Assembly: GCA_020639135.1 (NCBI GenBank)
Contig: JACKHE010000006.1
Location: 1-64,000, forward strand
DNA: 64,000 nt
Origin: Phycisphaeraceae bacterium
GTDB taxonomy: Bacteria > Planctomycetota > Phycisphaerae > Phycisphaerales > UBA1924
Direction: 5' to 3'
A program made the position numbers and the translations under genes. Positions 8,004 to 15,943 of this stretch are shown piece by piece; position 1 is the first letter of the stretch; each line of letters starts with the position of its first letter. The notes under the pieces were generated by a model that did no database searches, had not been told where the DNA came from, and saw nothing but the letters and a program-made list of their open reading frames with translations.

Positions 8004-9033
8004 CGCTGCGCTGATGCTGGCGCTGCTCGCGCTGGGCGCGCCCGGCGGGTGCTCGACGCCGCCCGGGGTGGTGTTCGAGCGCACGGACGCCGAGGTTCGC
8101 TGGCCTGCGCCCCCGGACGAGGCGCGGATCCGCTACGTGGGGCGGCTGGTCAGCGACCGGGATCTCAAGCCGGCGCGTTCGGGGCTGCAGGGAGTGGGCG
8201 ACTTCCTCTTCGGGCGCGACGAGGCCAGGGGGATGGCCAGCCCCATCGCGGTGTGCACCGACGGGGGCGACCGCGTGTTCGTCGCCGATCCGGGCGTGGG
8301 GGGGGTGCACGCGTTCAACCTCCGGACCAGGAAGTACGAGCTGTGGCGCACTCCGGAGGACGAGGTCCCGCTGCTGCAGCCGGTGGGGGTGGCGCTGAAC
8401 TCGACGGGACAGCTGCTCGTGAGCGACTCGGCAGCGGGGCTTGTCTTTGTCTTCGACGCGGGTGGCCGGCTTCTGGGCACGTTGGGTGAGGGTCTGCTGG
8501 AGCGTCCGGTGGGGATCGCGGTGGATCCGATCGACGGGCGGCTCTTCATCGCCGACGCCGGGTCGCACCAGGTCGTGGTGCTGGCCCCCGACGGCGAGGA
8601 GGTGGCTCGTGTCGGCGGGCGTGGCCCGGGGCCCGGGGAGTTCAACTACCCGACGTACGTCGCGCTGGATGAGGAGGGGCGGCTCTATATCAGCGACACG
8701 CTGAACTTCCGGGTGCAGGTGCTGGGGCGGGATCTTGAGTTCCTCCGGAGCATCGGGAGCAAGGGGGACCTGCCGGGGTATTTCGCGCAGCCCAAGGGTG
8801 TGGCGATCGACCCCGACGGGCACGTGTACGTCGTCGATGCGAACTTCGAGGCGGCTCAGGTCTTCAACAGCGTGGGGATGCTGCTGCTGGCCTGGGGCCA
8901 CGAGGGGCGTGGTCCGGGCGAGTTCTGGCTTCCGGCGGGCATTTTCATCGATGCAAAGGGATGGATCTGGATCGCCGATTCGTACAATCGGAGGGTGCAG
9001 GTGTTCGAGTACCTGAGGCCCGGGGCGGGGTGA
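7951..9033 (+). CDS. Second NHL-repeat beta-propeller lipoprotein
   Basis: 360 residues; basic N-terminus, hydrophobic stretch and lipobox APGGC (Cys about residue 34). The ATG at 7951 lies inside the barrel gene; a later ATG at 8013 would leave the signal peptide without its positive N-region. After the anchor comes WPAPPDEARIRYVGRL, matching the same position in the NHL lipoprotein at 3985, then repeats such as PVGVALNSTGQLLVSDS, PTYVALDEEGRLYISDT and PAGIFIDAKGWIWIADS, giving about six blades. It lacks the Pro/Gly-rich tail of its paralogue. The stop overlaps the start of the 12-heme gene (TGATG). Two propellers bracketing the cytochrome-barrel pair suggest one on each side or a hetero-dimer; this is inference. 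Confidence 0.85.
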   Translation: MRRRNHRRSRSALRGASDAALMLALLALGAPGGCSTPPGVVFERTDAEVRWPAPPDEARIRYVGRLVSDRDLKPARSGLQGVGDFLFGRDEARGMASPIAVCTDGGDRVFVADPGVGGVHAFNLRTRKYELWRTPEDEVPLLQPVGVALNSTGQLLVSDSAAGLVFVFDAGGRLLGTLGEGLLERPVGIAVDPIDGRLFIADAGSHQVVVLAPDGEEVARVGGRGPGPGEFNYPTYVALDEEGRLYISDTLNFRVQVLGRDLEFLRSIGSKGDLPGYFAQPKGVAIDPDGHVYVVDANFEAAQVFNSVGMLLLAWGHEGRGPGEFWLPAGIFIDAKGWIWIADSYNRRVQVFEYLRPGAG

Positions 9034-10667
9034 TGCGCATGCGAACGAAGACTGGCCTCATCCTGATCCTCGCCGGGCTCGGCGGCGCCGCGCTGACCGC
9101 GCCGGCGCAGCAGCAGAGCGTGGTGGACAGCCCGCACAACCTGTCGGCGACGGGCCCCGGGACGATCCGTGCGGTTGCGGAGGAGCAGGTGTGCATTTTC
9201 TGCCACGCGCCGCACAACTCGACGCCGGTGAGGCCGCTGTGGAACCGGGCGATGCCGATCGACGCGTACACGATCTACACGAGCCGCGCGCTCGACGCCG
9301 AGCCGGGGCAGCCGACGGGCATGTCGAAGATGTGCCTGTCTTGCCACGACGGGACGATCGCGCTGGGGTCGGTGAACTCTCGGAATCAGCAGATCCTGAT
9401 GTCGGGGGGGGTGGTGCAGATCCCGCTGGGCCCGGCGCGTCTGGGGACGGACCTGGCGGACGACCACCCGATCTCGTTCCGGTTCGACTCGTCACTGGCG
9501 GCCAACGACAGCAAGCTCGTGGACCCCGCGACGCTGCCGCACGAGGTGATGCTCGATCACAACAGCGAGCTGCAGTGCTCGACGTGCCACGACGCGCACA
9601 ACAACCAGTTCGGCAAGTTCCTCGTGCTCGACAACACGGAGTCGCAGCTGTGCGTCATCTGTCACCGGATGGGCACGACGACGATCACGGCGCACGAGAA
9701 CTGCAACGCGTGCCACACGCCGCACACGGCGCCCAGCGGGCCGTACCTGCTGCGGGGTCAGACGATCGCCGAGACGTGCCTGGCGTGCCACGACGGGACG
9801 ATCCCCGGCGCGGTGGACATCCTCTCGGAGACGGGCAAGCCGTCGAACCACGAGACGTTCAGCGAGGTGGATCCGCAGGAGCCGCTGTCGAGCCACGCGT
9901 CGTGCGCGGACTGCCACGAGCCGCACACGATGACGCAGATGCAGACGCCGGCGCCGGACGCGCCGGGCAGCTTCGGGATGGTCGCCGGGGTCAACGCGGC
10001 GGGGTCGCCGGTGGCCGTGGCGCAGTACGAGTACGAGGTGTGTTTCCGCTGCCACGGGCCGGACAACCCGGTGCTGCCGAGGGTGCCGAGGGTGTCGAAC
10101 CTGAACGACGTGCGTCTGGAGTTCGAGACGAGCGCCGCGTCGTTCCACCCGATCGAGGCGCCGGGGAAGAACATGGACGTGCCCAGCCTCCTGCCGGGGA
10201 TCACGGAGTCGGACATCATCCGCTGCACGGACTGCCATAGTTCGGACCTGGACTCCGCGGCGGGGGGCTCGGGCCCGGACGGGCTGCACGGCTCGGTGAA
10301 CGGCCCGCTGCTCGTTGCGAACTACACCACCACCGACTTCACCAGCGAGAGCGCCGAGGCGTACGCGCTGTGCTACCTCTGCCACGACCGCAACAGCATC
10401 CTCAACGACGAATCCTTCTCTGATCACCGGAAGCACATCGTGGAGAAGCGGACGCCCTGCAGCGCGTGCCACGACGCGCACGGGATCAGCTCGCTCCAGG
10501 GCTCGGAGACGAACAACTCGCACCTGATCAACTTCGACACCTCGATCGTGTTCCCGGATCCGTCCACGAACCGGCTGGAGTTCCGCAGCCTGGGCTTCCA
10601 GCGGGGCGAGTGCTACCTCACCTGCCACAACACGCAGCACAGCCCGAGGCGTTACCCGGAGGACTGA
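9033..10667 (+). CDS. Secreted dodecaheme c-type cytochrome
   Basis: 544 residues; start ATG 9033 overlapping the previous stop (a second ATG two codons later is equally possible). Signal peptide ends near TAPAQQQ with no lipobox, so the protein is exported and soluble. Eleven CXXCH sites (CIFCH, CLSCH, CSTCH, CVICH, CNACH, CLACH, CADCH, CFRCH, CTDCH, CYLCH, CSACH) plus one expanded CX3CH (CYLTCH, 10611-10628). The first about 200 residues repeat the plan of the tetraheme protein at 3163 (S-P-H-N-L-S ... C-I-F-C-H-A-P-H ... L-W-N-R). Several CHDxH and CHxPH repeats are typical of extracellular cytochromes. As the last gene of the barrel operon it is the best candidate for the outward-facing or extracellular partner. 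Its last 16 nt overlap the convergent 15-heme gene. Confidence 0.87.
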   Translation: MRMRTKTGLILILAGLGGAALTAPAQQQSVVDSPHNLSATGPGTIRAVAEEQVCIFCHAPHNSTPVRPLWNRAMPIDAYTIYTSRALDAEPGQPTGMSKMCLSCHDGTIALGSVNSRNQQILMSGGVVQIPLGPARLGTDLADDHPISFRFDSSLAANDSKLVDPATLPHEVMLDHNSELQCSTCHDAHNNQFGKFLVLDNTESQLCVICHRMGTTTITAHENCNACHTPHTAPSGPYLLRGQTIAETCLACHDGTIPGAVDILSETGKPSNHETFSEVDPQEPLSSHASCADCHEPHTMTQMQTPAPDAPGSFGMVAGVNAAGSPVAVAQYEYEVCFRCHGPDNPVLPRVPRVSNLNDVRLEFETSAASFHPIEAPGKNMDVPSLLPGITESDIIRCTDCHSSDLDSAAGGSGPDGLHGSVNGPLLVANYTTTDFTSESAEAYALCYLCHDRNSILNDESFSDHRKHIVEKRTPCSACHDAHGISSLQGSETNNSHLINFDTSIVFPDPSTNRLEFRSLGFQRGECYLTCHNTQHSPRRYPED

Positions 10668-12088
10668 TCGGCGCCGGCGGGCGGGTCCTCGATCGGGTCG
10701 CTGTCGGCGGGTGTTTGCTGCGCCGGGGGCTCCGGGACCTCGATGCCGAGGGTGGGCGTGACGCGGTCGTAGGTCGCGGTGCGGTGGCAGCCCGCGTTGC
10801 ACTGGCCGCCGGTGGGGGTGCGCTGGTGGTTGAGCGGGAGGCTCCACTGCCCGTAGGGGACGGACTCGGCGATGAGCCGGTCGGAGGCGCTCGCGTGGAC
10901 GGCGTGGCAGGCGCGGCAGGAGATGCCGTTCTTCTTGGACCGCACGTGGACGTAGTGCAGGTTCTTGTCGCCGTTGCGGAAGTCGGTGGTGACCTCGGTC
11001 GTCTGCTCCAGGACCAGCCTCTGGTCGTGGCACTGGAAGCACAGCTGGTAGTGCGAGATGTCGAAGGGCTCGTAGAACTTGTCGGAGTAGTTCCTGACGA
11101 GCAGGTTGCGGTGATCGGCGCCGTGAGGGAGGTGGCAGCCGGTGCAGCGTTCCTCGGCGATGGAGCCGTGGGGGTGCATGCCTTTCTTCGCGATCTCGGC
11201 GACGGAGGCGATGGTCCTGCCGTCGTCGAGCTCGATGGGCCTGGCGTGGCATTCGAGGCACGCGCCGATCGGGTCGTCCTTGAGCAGCGCGACGTGCGGC
11301 CCGCCGTGGGGCTGGTGGCAGTGGAGGCACGCCTGGTCGTCGAACATGGGGTCGTGCTTGAACGTGGCGCTGGCGGCCTCGAGCGCCTGCGTCTCGTGGC
11401 ACGAGGTGCACAGCGCTCTGGGTGCGAGGACGAGCTGGTCGGGCGACGCCGAGGCGTGCGCATCGTGGCAGTCCGTGCACGCGCCGGTGGCGACGGGCTT
11501 GTGGACGACCGCGGCGGTGTCGATCCGCTCCTTGACGGACTCGTGGCACGAGGTGCAGATGGTCTCGGCGGGCATGGTCAGCAGGCGCGGGAAATCGGCG
11601 CTGTGCGGCAGGTGGCACACGAGGCACTCGCCCTGCGCGACCGGGGTGTGGACGTGCGACTCGGCGACGGTCTGGGTGTGGCAGCCCAGGCAGGTCGCGG
11701 CGACAGAGCCGGCGCGGAGGAATCGTTTGTCGGTGGCGCCGTGGGGGTTGTGGCAGCCGGCGCACTCGCCCCTGGCGAAGGGCTCGTGCGCGAAGTCGCC
11801 GATCTGCGCGTCGGCGCCGACGTGGCAGAAGGAGCACAGCGCGCTGCCCGGGCGTTTGTTGACGAAGGTGTGTCGCTCGGGGTCCTGGTATTCGTGGCAG
11901 GCGTCGCAGGCGCCGATGGCGTTGGGGCCGTGCAGGAACGGGTAGGCCTGGGTCTCGCCGTGGCAGCCCCCGTCGAGGCAGCCGAGCACGCGGGTTGCCG
12001 GTCGCTGCTGGGGCTGCGCCGAGGAGAGGGTCGCGAAGCCGAGGGCGGCCCCGATCGCGATCGCCGGGATGGAGATCCGTCGGATCAT
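10652..12088 (-). CDS. Secreted multiheme cytochrome with 15 candidate heme sites
   Basis: 478 residues with a signal peptide (hydrophobic SIPAIAIGAALGFATL, cleavage after SSA). Thirteen CXXCH sites plus one CX4CH near the mature N-terminus (CLDGGCH, 11960-11980) and one CX3CH near the C-terminus (CNAGCH, 10784-10801). Many sites sit in C-x-x-C-H-x-P-H-G pairs, the doubled-CXXCH pattern of periplasmic electron-transfer proteins. The C-terminal about 45 residues are Pro/Asp-rich and heme-free. The ATG overlaps the stop of the membrane-anchored 12-heme gene (ATGA), so the two are co-translated and probably form a redox pair: the anchored protein passes electrons from quinol to this one, which could bridge the periplasm. 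One heme every about 30 residues is close to the densest packing known for the class. Confidence 0.86.
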   Translation of the reverse strand: MIRRISIPAIAIGAALGFATLSSAQPQQRPATRVLGCLDGGCHGETQAYPFLHGPNAIGACDACHEYQDPERHTFVNKRPGSALCSFCHVGADAQIGDFAHEPFARGECAGCHNPHGATDKRFLRAGSVAATCLGCHTQTVAESHVHTPVAQGECLVCHLPHSADFPRLLTMPAETICTSCHESVKERIDTAAVVHKPVATGACTDCHDAHASASPDQLVLAPRALCTSCHETQALEAASATFKHDPMFDDQACLHCHQPHGGPHVALLKDDPIGACLECHARPIELDDGRTIASVAEIAKKGMHPHGSIAEERCTGCHLPHGADHRNLLVRNYSDKFYEPFDISHYQLCFQCHDQRLVLEQTTEVTTDFRNGDKNLHYVHVRSKKNGISCRACHAVHASASDRLIAESVPYGQWSLPLNHQRTPTGGQCNAGCHRTATYDRVTPTLGIEVPEPPAQQTPADSDPIEDPPAGADQSSG

Positions 12089-13560
12089 CCCTCGATGGGC
12101 GCCCCCTGCTGCGCCTGCCGGACGAGTTCGAGCGCGCGCTCGAGGAGCTGCTGTGTGTAGGACGGGTTGTGCACGCCCCAGCTCCCGTCGAGGCGGACGA
12201 GGTCAACGAGCTGCCTGGCTTCCCGGATGAGGTCCTGGCTCTGCGGGTCGAGTGAGCCGCTGTCGATGCGGTCGAGTTTCGACTGGAGCTGCTCGTACAG
12301 GCGCCTGGTGGTTCCCTGCCAGAGCGGGATCATCTGGGCGCCCATGCCGGGCTGGTGGCAGCGGTCGCAGGACTCGGCGGAGGCGGTGACGATGCGCGAT
12401 TTGTCGGAGGGGTTGTCGCTCTTGGCGTGCTCGGCGATGTGGCAGCCGGTGCAGTCAACGTGGGCGAGGAACATCGGGTTGATGGGGTTCTGCCCGAGGA
12501 TGGCGTCCTGCGCGTCGGCGGTCTGCGGGGCGTGCAGGTACTCGGTGCGTTGGATCGAGTGCTGGTTGATGTGGCACCTGGTGCAGTCGAACTGCTCGAG
12601 TGACATCGTCTGCGCCGAGATGCCGTGGCCGATCAGGCCGTGGCAGCTGAAGCACTCGATCTTGTGCTCGCCGAGGGCGTGGATGCGGTGCATCTCCTCG
12701 GCGGGGAGGGTCTTCTCGACGCCGAAGTTGTGGCACTGCACGCAGCTGCCGTTCTCGATGGCTGGCGGCGGGGCGGTGGCGTTGCGGTGGCAGGACTCGC
12801 AGGAGGCGCCCCTGGCGATGAACTCGGCGTGGTTCACCTGGAGCCCCTGGTACTCGATGATTGTGCTGGGCGCGTCGTGGCAGTTGGTGCAGTTGCTCGG
12901 CGGGCGGTGCGCCTGGCCGTTCTGTTCGAGCTGCGCGGCGCTGAAGCCGGCGCGGACCCGGAACTGGATTTTGGATGCGGAGAGCCCGTTCGAGGCCATG
13001 ACCAGGTGCGGGTCGCCGTTGTGCTCGCTCTCGATGAGGTGGCACGTGATGCACACGCTGGTGTTGACCTCGAAGTGCTGGTCGCCCATCACGTGGGAGT
13101 GGCAGGTCCCGCAGGAGATGGCGACGCCGAGGTGTGATTGTCCCAGGTGCTTGTCGTGCCGGAACTTGAAGACGCCGTTGTCGATCTTCTTCCCGTTGAG
13201 AGTCTCGACGCTGTGGCAGCCGGAACGCGTGCACGAGAGCTGCGTCACGGAGGCGGAGGGTTTGAACGACGTGCGGTGGAGGATGTCGTCAACGACCTGT
13301 CCCAGGCCGTTGAGTTTGGCGGCGACGAAGCTCTGTGCGCCCGGCTCGATGTGGCACTTGACGCAGGAGATGTCGTGGTGCGCGCTGGTCTCCCAGCTCG
13401 CGTAGTAGGGCTCCATGATGTGGCAGCTGTTGCAGAAGTGCGGCTGCGAGGTGTGCTCGACGCCGACGACGCTGCCGACGAGGAAGAAGACCACGCCGAT
13501 GGCGATCACGCCTCGGCGCCTGCGCTTGTCGGCCCAGAGCCATCTCCAGAGTTTCCGCAT
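12085..13560 (-). CDS. NapC/NirT-type membrane-anchored 12-heme cytochrome (quinol dehydrogenase candidate)
   Basis: 491 residues. A basic N-terminus is followed by one uncleaved membrane helix (GVIAIGVVFFLVGSVVGV) and the NapC/NirT signature C-N-S-C-H-I-M-E-P-Y-Y-x-S-W. In that family this segment binds the first hemes and oxidises membrane quinol. Eleven CXXCH sites plus one CX4CH (CTRSGCH, 13213-13233) give 12 candidate hemes, against 4-5 in NapC/NrfH, so this is an N-terminal NapC-like module fused to a long multiheme arm. The C-terminal about 85 residues are heme-free and helical; the segment GSWGVHNPSY resembles the C-terminal helix motif of nitrite-reductase-like (NrfA/ONR) cytochromes. 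It is co-transcribed with the 15-heme gene. Proposed role: inner-membrane electron entry point of the conduit. Confidence 0.85.
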   Translation of the reverse strand: MRKLWRWLWADKRRRRGVIAIGVVFFLVGSVVGVEHTSQPHFCNSCHIMEPYYASWETSAHHDISCVKCHIEPGAQSFVAAKLNGLGQVVDDILHRTSFKPSASVTQLSCTRSGCHSVETLNGKKIDNGVFKFRHDKHLGQSHLGVAISCGTCHSHVMGDQHFEVNTSVCITCHLIESEHNGDPHLVMASNGLSASKIQFRVRAGFSAAQLEQNGQAHRPPSNCTNCHDAPSTIIEYQGLQVNHAEFIARGASCESCHRNATAPPPAIENGSCVQCHNFGVEKTLPAEEMHRIHALGEHKIECFSCHGLIGHGISAQTMSLEQFDCTRCHINQHSIQRTEYLHAPQTADAQDAILGQNPINPMFLAHVDCTGCHIAEHAKSDNPSDKSRIVTASAESCDRCHQPGMGAQMIPLWQGTTRRLYEQLQSKLDRIDSGSLDPQSQDLIREARQLVDLVRLDGSWGVHNPSYTQQLLERALELVRQAQQGAPIEG

Positions 13561-13817
13561 CCGTACGAACCGCCTTTCAGCGCTGAAGGTCGAGGGCCGA
13601 AGCCCGGCGTGTCTCGCTTCTCAAATACGAGAACCCGGGGCGTGGCTGGTTCCCCGGGTTGGGAGTATAAGCCGCTCTCCGGCGCGGATCCGGAGTTCCG
13701 TCGCGATTCGGCGAGCTTCGAAAAGCTGTCTCGGCGTCGTCCTGACGCCCGGTTCAGCGATAGAATGCCCGACCATTGAGAGTGTCGGTCGGCATCGCCC
13801 GGAGCTGGGAGCAAACC

Positions 13818-14492
13818 ATGAGCCGAACAAGCATTGTTTTTTCGTGCGTGCTGCTGCTCGCGATCGGCGCCTCGGTCGGCGCCCAGTCGCAGAATCAGCC
13901 GGACCCTCACGCCATGCCTCCCGGTCACCCGCCGATGGGAACAGCGCCGACGGGCCCGGCGCCGGAGGGGGAGCTCCCGCAGGGGCACCCGCCGACGACG
14001 ATCGACCTGCCCAAGGCGGACGTGGCTGAGCCGCCGCCGGCGGACCCGGCGGACGTCGAGTCGATCGACGCGATCGTGGGCGCGTACTACGACACGCTGT
14101 GCGGGGGCAAGGGCGTGGAGCGCGACTGGGACCGGCTGCGTTCGCTGTTCCAGCCTCTGGCGAGCCTGGTCGCGGCCAGGCCGGCGGGCCCCAACCACAC
14201 CGGCATCTGGGTGATGAAGCTGGAGGAGTACATCGCGTTCAACAGGACGTATTTCGAGCGTGGCGGGTACTTCGAGCGCGAGGTCGCGCGGCGCGTGGAG
14301 GTGTTCGGGAACATCGCGCAGGTCTGGAGCACGTACGAGGCGAGGCACACCGAGAACGGGCCGCCCTACTCGCGCGGGATCTACAGCTTCCAGCTGCTCA
14401 GGGACGGGCCGCGCTGGTGGATCGTCAACGTGTTCTGGGATTACGAGCGTCCGGACGCGCCGATCCCCGACGAGTACCTCCTGACCCCGTAA
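13818..14492 (+). CDS. Secreted SnoaL/NTF2-fold protein (DUF4440-like)
   Basis: 224 residues; signal peptide (cleavage near ASVGAQ), then a Pro/His/Gly-rich linker (residues about 25-75), then an about 140-residue domain whose order of motifs (D-x-I-V-x-A-Y-Y-D, R-x-L-F, F-x-x-x-V-A-R-R-V-E-x-F-G-N-I-A-Q-V, S-x-Y-E, W-W-I-V-N-V-x-W) is that of the SnoaL-like/NTF2 fold, a small cone that often binds hydrophobic ligands. The ATG at 13818 has a GGGAG ribosome site. It starts the plus-strand run that continues into the sigma-54 regulator 37 bp on, so a sensory ligand-binding role in that system is possible but unproven. Confidence 0.7.
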   Translation: MSRTSIVFSCVLLLAIGASVGAQSQNQPDPHAMPPGHPPMGTAPTGPAPEGELPQGHPPTTIDLPKADVAEPPPADPADVESIDAIVGAYYDTLCGGKGVERDWDRLRSLFQPLASLVAARPAGPNHTGIWVMKLEEYIAFNRTYFERGGYFEREVARRVEVFGNIAQVWSTYEARHTENGPPYSRGIYSFQLLRDGPRWWIVNVFWDYERPDAPIPDEYLLTP

Positions 14493-14529
14493 CCGCCGCC
14501 CGGCGCGCCACCCGCGAGGCAACGAGCGC

Positions 14530-15906
14530 ATGCCCAAGTCGGTCCTGCTTGTCGAAGACGAGACGCTGCTGCGCGAGACGCTCGCGGAGCTGCTCGCCGA
14601 GGAGGGCTTCGAGGTCGTCGAGGCGCCGAACGGCGAGCGGGCGCGGGACCTGCTGTGCGACCGCGCCTTCGACCTGGTGCTGACGGACATCCGCATGCCG
14701 GAGATGGACGGTCTGGACCTGCTGCGCAACGCGATGCGCCTGGCGCCGCAGACGCCGGTGGTCATCATGACGGCGTTCGGCACCGTGGAGAGCGCGGTGC
14801 AGGCGATGCGTGAGGGCGCCGCGGACTACCTGCTCAAGCCGGTGCAGTTCGAGGACATGCTCGTGCGCATCAACCGCGCGATCGAGGTAGGCGAGCTCCG
14901 CCGCGAGCGCCGCACGGCGACGGAGCAGCTGGCGGAGTCCGGGACGTTCCACAACCTCATCGGCGAGTCGCCGAACATGCTCAAGCTCTTCGAGACGGTG
15001 CGGACGCTCTCGACGGTGCGGTCGAGCGTGCTCATCGGGGGTGAGTCCGGCACGGGGAAGGAGCTCTTCGCCAGGGCGATCCACTACAACGGGGTGACGC
15101 GCGCCAAGCCGTTCGTCGCGGTCAACTGCGGCGCGATCCCGGAGAACCTGATCGAGTCGGAGCTGTTCGGTCACCGCCGCGGCGCGTTCACCGGCGCGGT
15201 GCGGGACCGGGAGGGCTACTTCGAGGCGGCGAGCGGCGGGACGCTCTTCCTCGACGAGATCTCGACGCTCCCGATCAACGTGCAGAGCTCGCTGCTGCGC
15301 GTGCTCGAGGAGCGCGTGGTCGTGCCGGTCGGCGACACGAAGCCCAGGCCCGTGGACGTGCGCATCATCGCCGCGACGAACCAGGACCTCCGCGAGCTGT
15401 GCGAGCGGGGCCTGTTCCGCGAGGACCTGCTCTACCGTCTTGACGTCGTACGGATCACGCTCCCCCCGCTGCGGCAGCGGCGCCTGGACATCCCGCTGCT
15501 GATCCACCACTTCCTCGACCGGTTCTCGCGTGAGATGAACAAGCATCCGCTCGGCGTCAGCGACGCCGCGATGCGCGCGATGCTCAACCACGAGTGGCGT
15601 GGGAACGTGCGTGAGCTGGAGAACGTGATCGAGCGCGCGGTGATCTTCGCCGACGGGCGGCTGATCGACCTCGAGGACCTGCCCTTCGAGACGCAGGGCG
15701 GGGACGACAACGGCGAGGACCTCAAGCGCGCCATGCAGCAGTACGAGCGGCAGCACATCATCCACTCGCTGCGCCGGCACCGGTACGACAAGGCCGAGAC
15801 CGCGGCCAACCTGGGCATCGGCGTCTCCAGCCTGTACCGCAAGATGGACGAGCTGGACATCCCCAAGAACATCCAGGAGCTGGACGAGGCCGCGGGGCGG
15901 CGCTGA
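14530..15906 (+). CDS. Sigma-54-dependent response regulator, NtrC family
   Basis: 458 residues in the classic three-domain layout. The receiver domain (1-115) has the acidic pair near residues 10-11, phospho-acceptor Asp53 in LTDIRM and Lys103 in LLKPVQ. The AAA+ domain (about 140-370) has Walker A GESGTGKE (171-178), the sigma-54 contact loop GAFTGA (218-223) and Walker B GGTLFLDEI. A Fis-type helix-turn-helix ends the protein (YDKAETAANLGIGVSSLYRK). Such proteins hydrolyse ATP to open RpoN promoters once phosphorylated. A membrane histidine kinase and a HAMP protein follow within 1 kb, and a sigma-54 promoter lies before the tetraheme cytochrome gene, so control of the electron-transfer island is the likely job. 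Target binding sites are not identified. Confidence 0.93.
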   Translation: MPKSVLLVEDETLLRETLAELLAEEGFEVVEAPNGERARDLLCDRAFDLVLTDIRMPEMDGLDLLRNAMRLAPQTPVVIMTAFGTVESAVQAMREGAADYLLKPVQFEDMLVRINRAIEVGELRRERRTATEQLAESGTFHNLIGESPNMLKLFETVRTLSTVRSSVLIGGESGTGKELFARAIHYNGVTRAKPFVAVNCGAIPENLIESELFGHRRGAFTGAVRDREGYFEAASGGTLFLDEISTLPINVQSSLLRVLEERVVVPVGDTKPRPVDVRIIAATNQDLRELCERGLFREDLLYRLDVVRITLPPLRQRRLDIPLLIHHFLDRFSREMNKHPLGVSDAAMRAMLNHEWRGNVRELENVIERAVIFADGRLIDLEDLPFETQGGDDNGEDLKRAMQQYERQHIIHSLRRHRYDKAETAANLGIGVSSLYRKMDELDIPKNIQELDEAAGRR

Positions 15907-15943
15907 GGCGCTGCTCCCGGTCGCTCCCGGGAAAGGGGGGGCT

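Noticed and set aside
10652..10667. Overlap of two cytochrome stop regions as a possible sequencing error
   Set aside because: Both frames close cleanly with stops and keep their heme patterns to the end. A 16-nt convergent overlap is plausible in this dense genome (compare ccsA/argH, 19 nt).
9492..12206. 904-codon open frame on the minus strand
   Set aside because: Overlaps two cytochrome genes with perfect heme motifs in another frame. Composition is Arg/Pro-rich with no heme sites of its own.
13632..13660. 9-bp inverted repeat AACCCGGGG / CCCCGGGTT between the 12-heme and SnoaL genes
   Set aside because: Considered as a terminator, but both genes diverge from here and no U-run follows on either strand. 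An operator is possible but unsupported.
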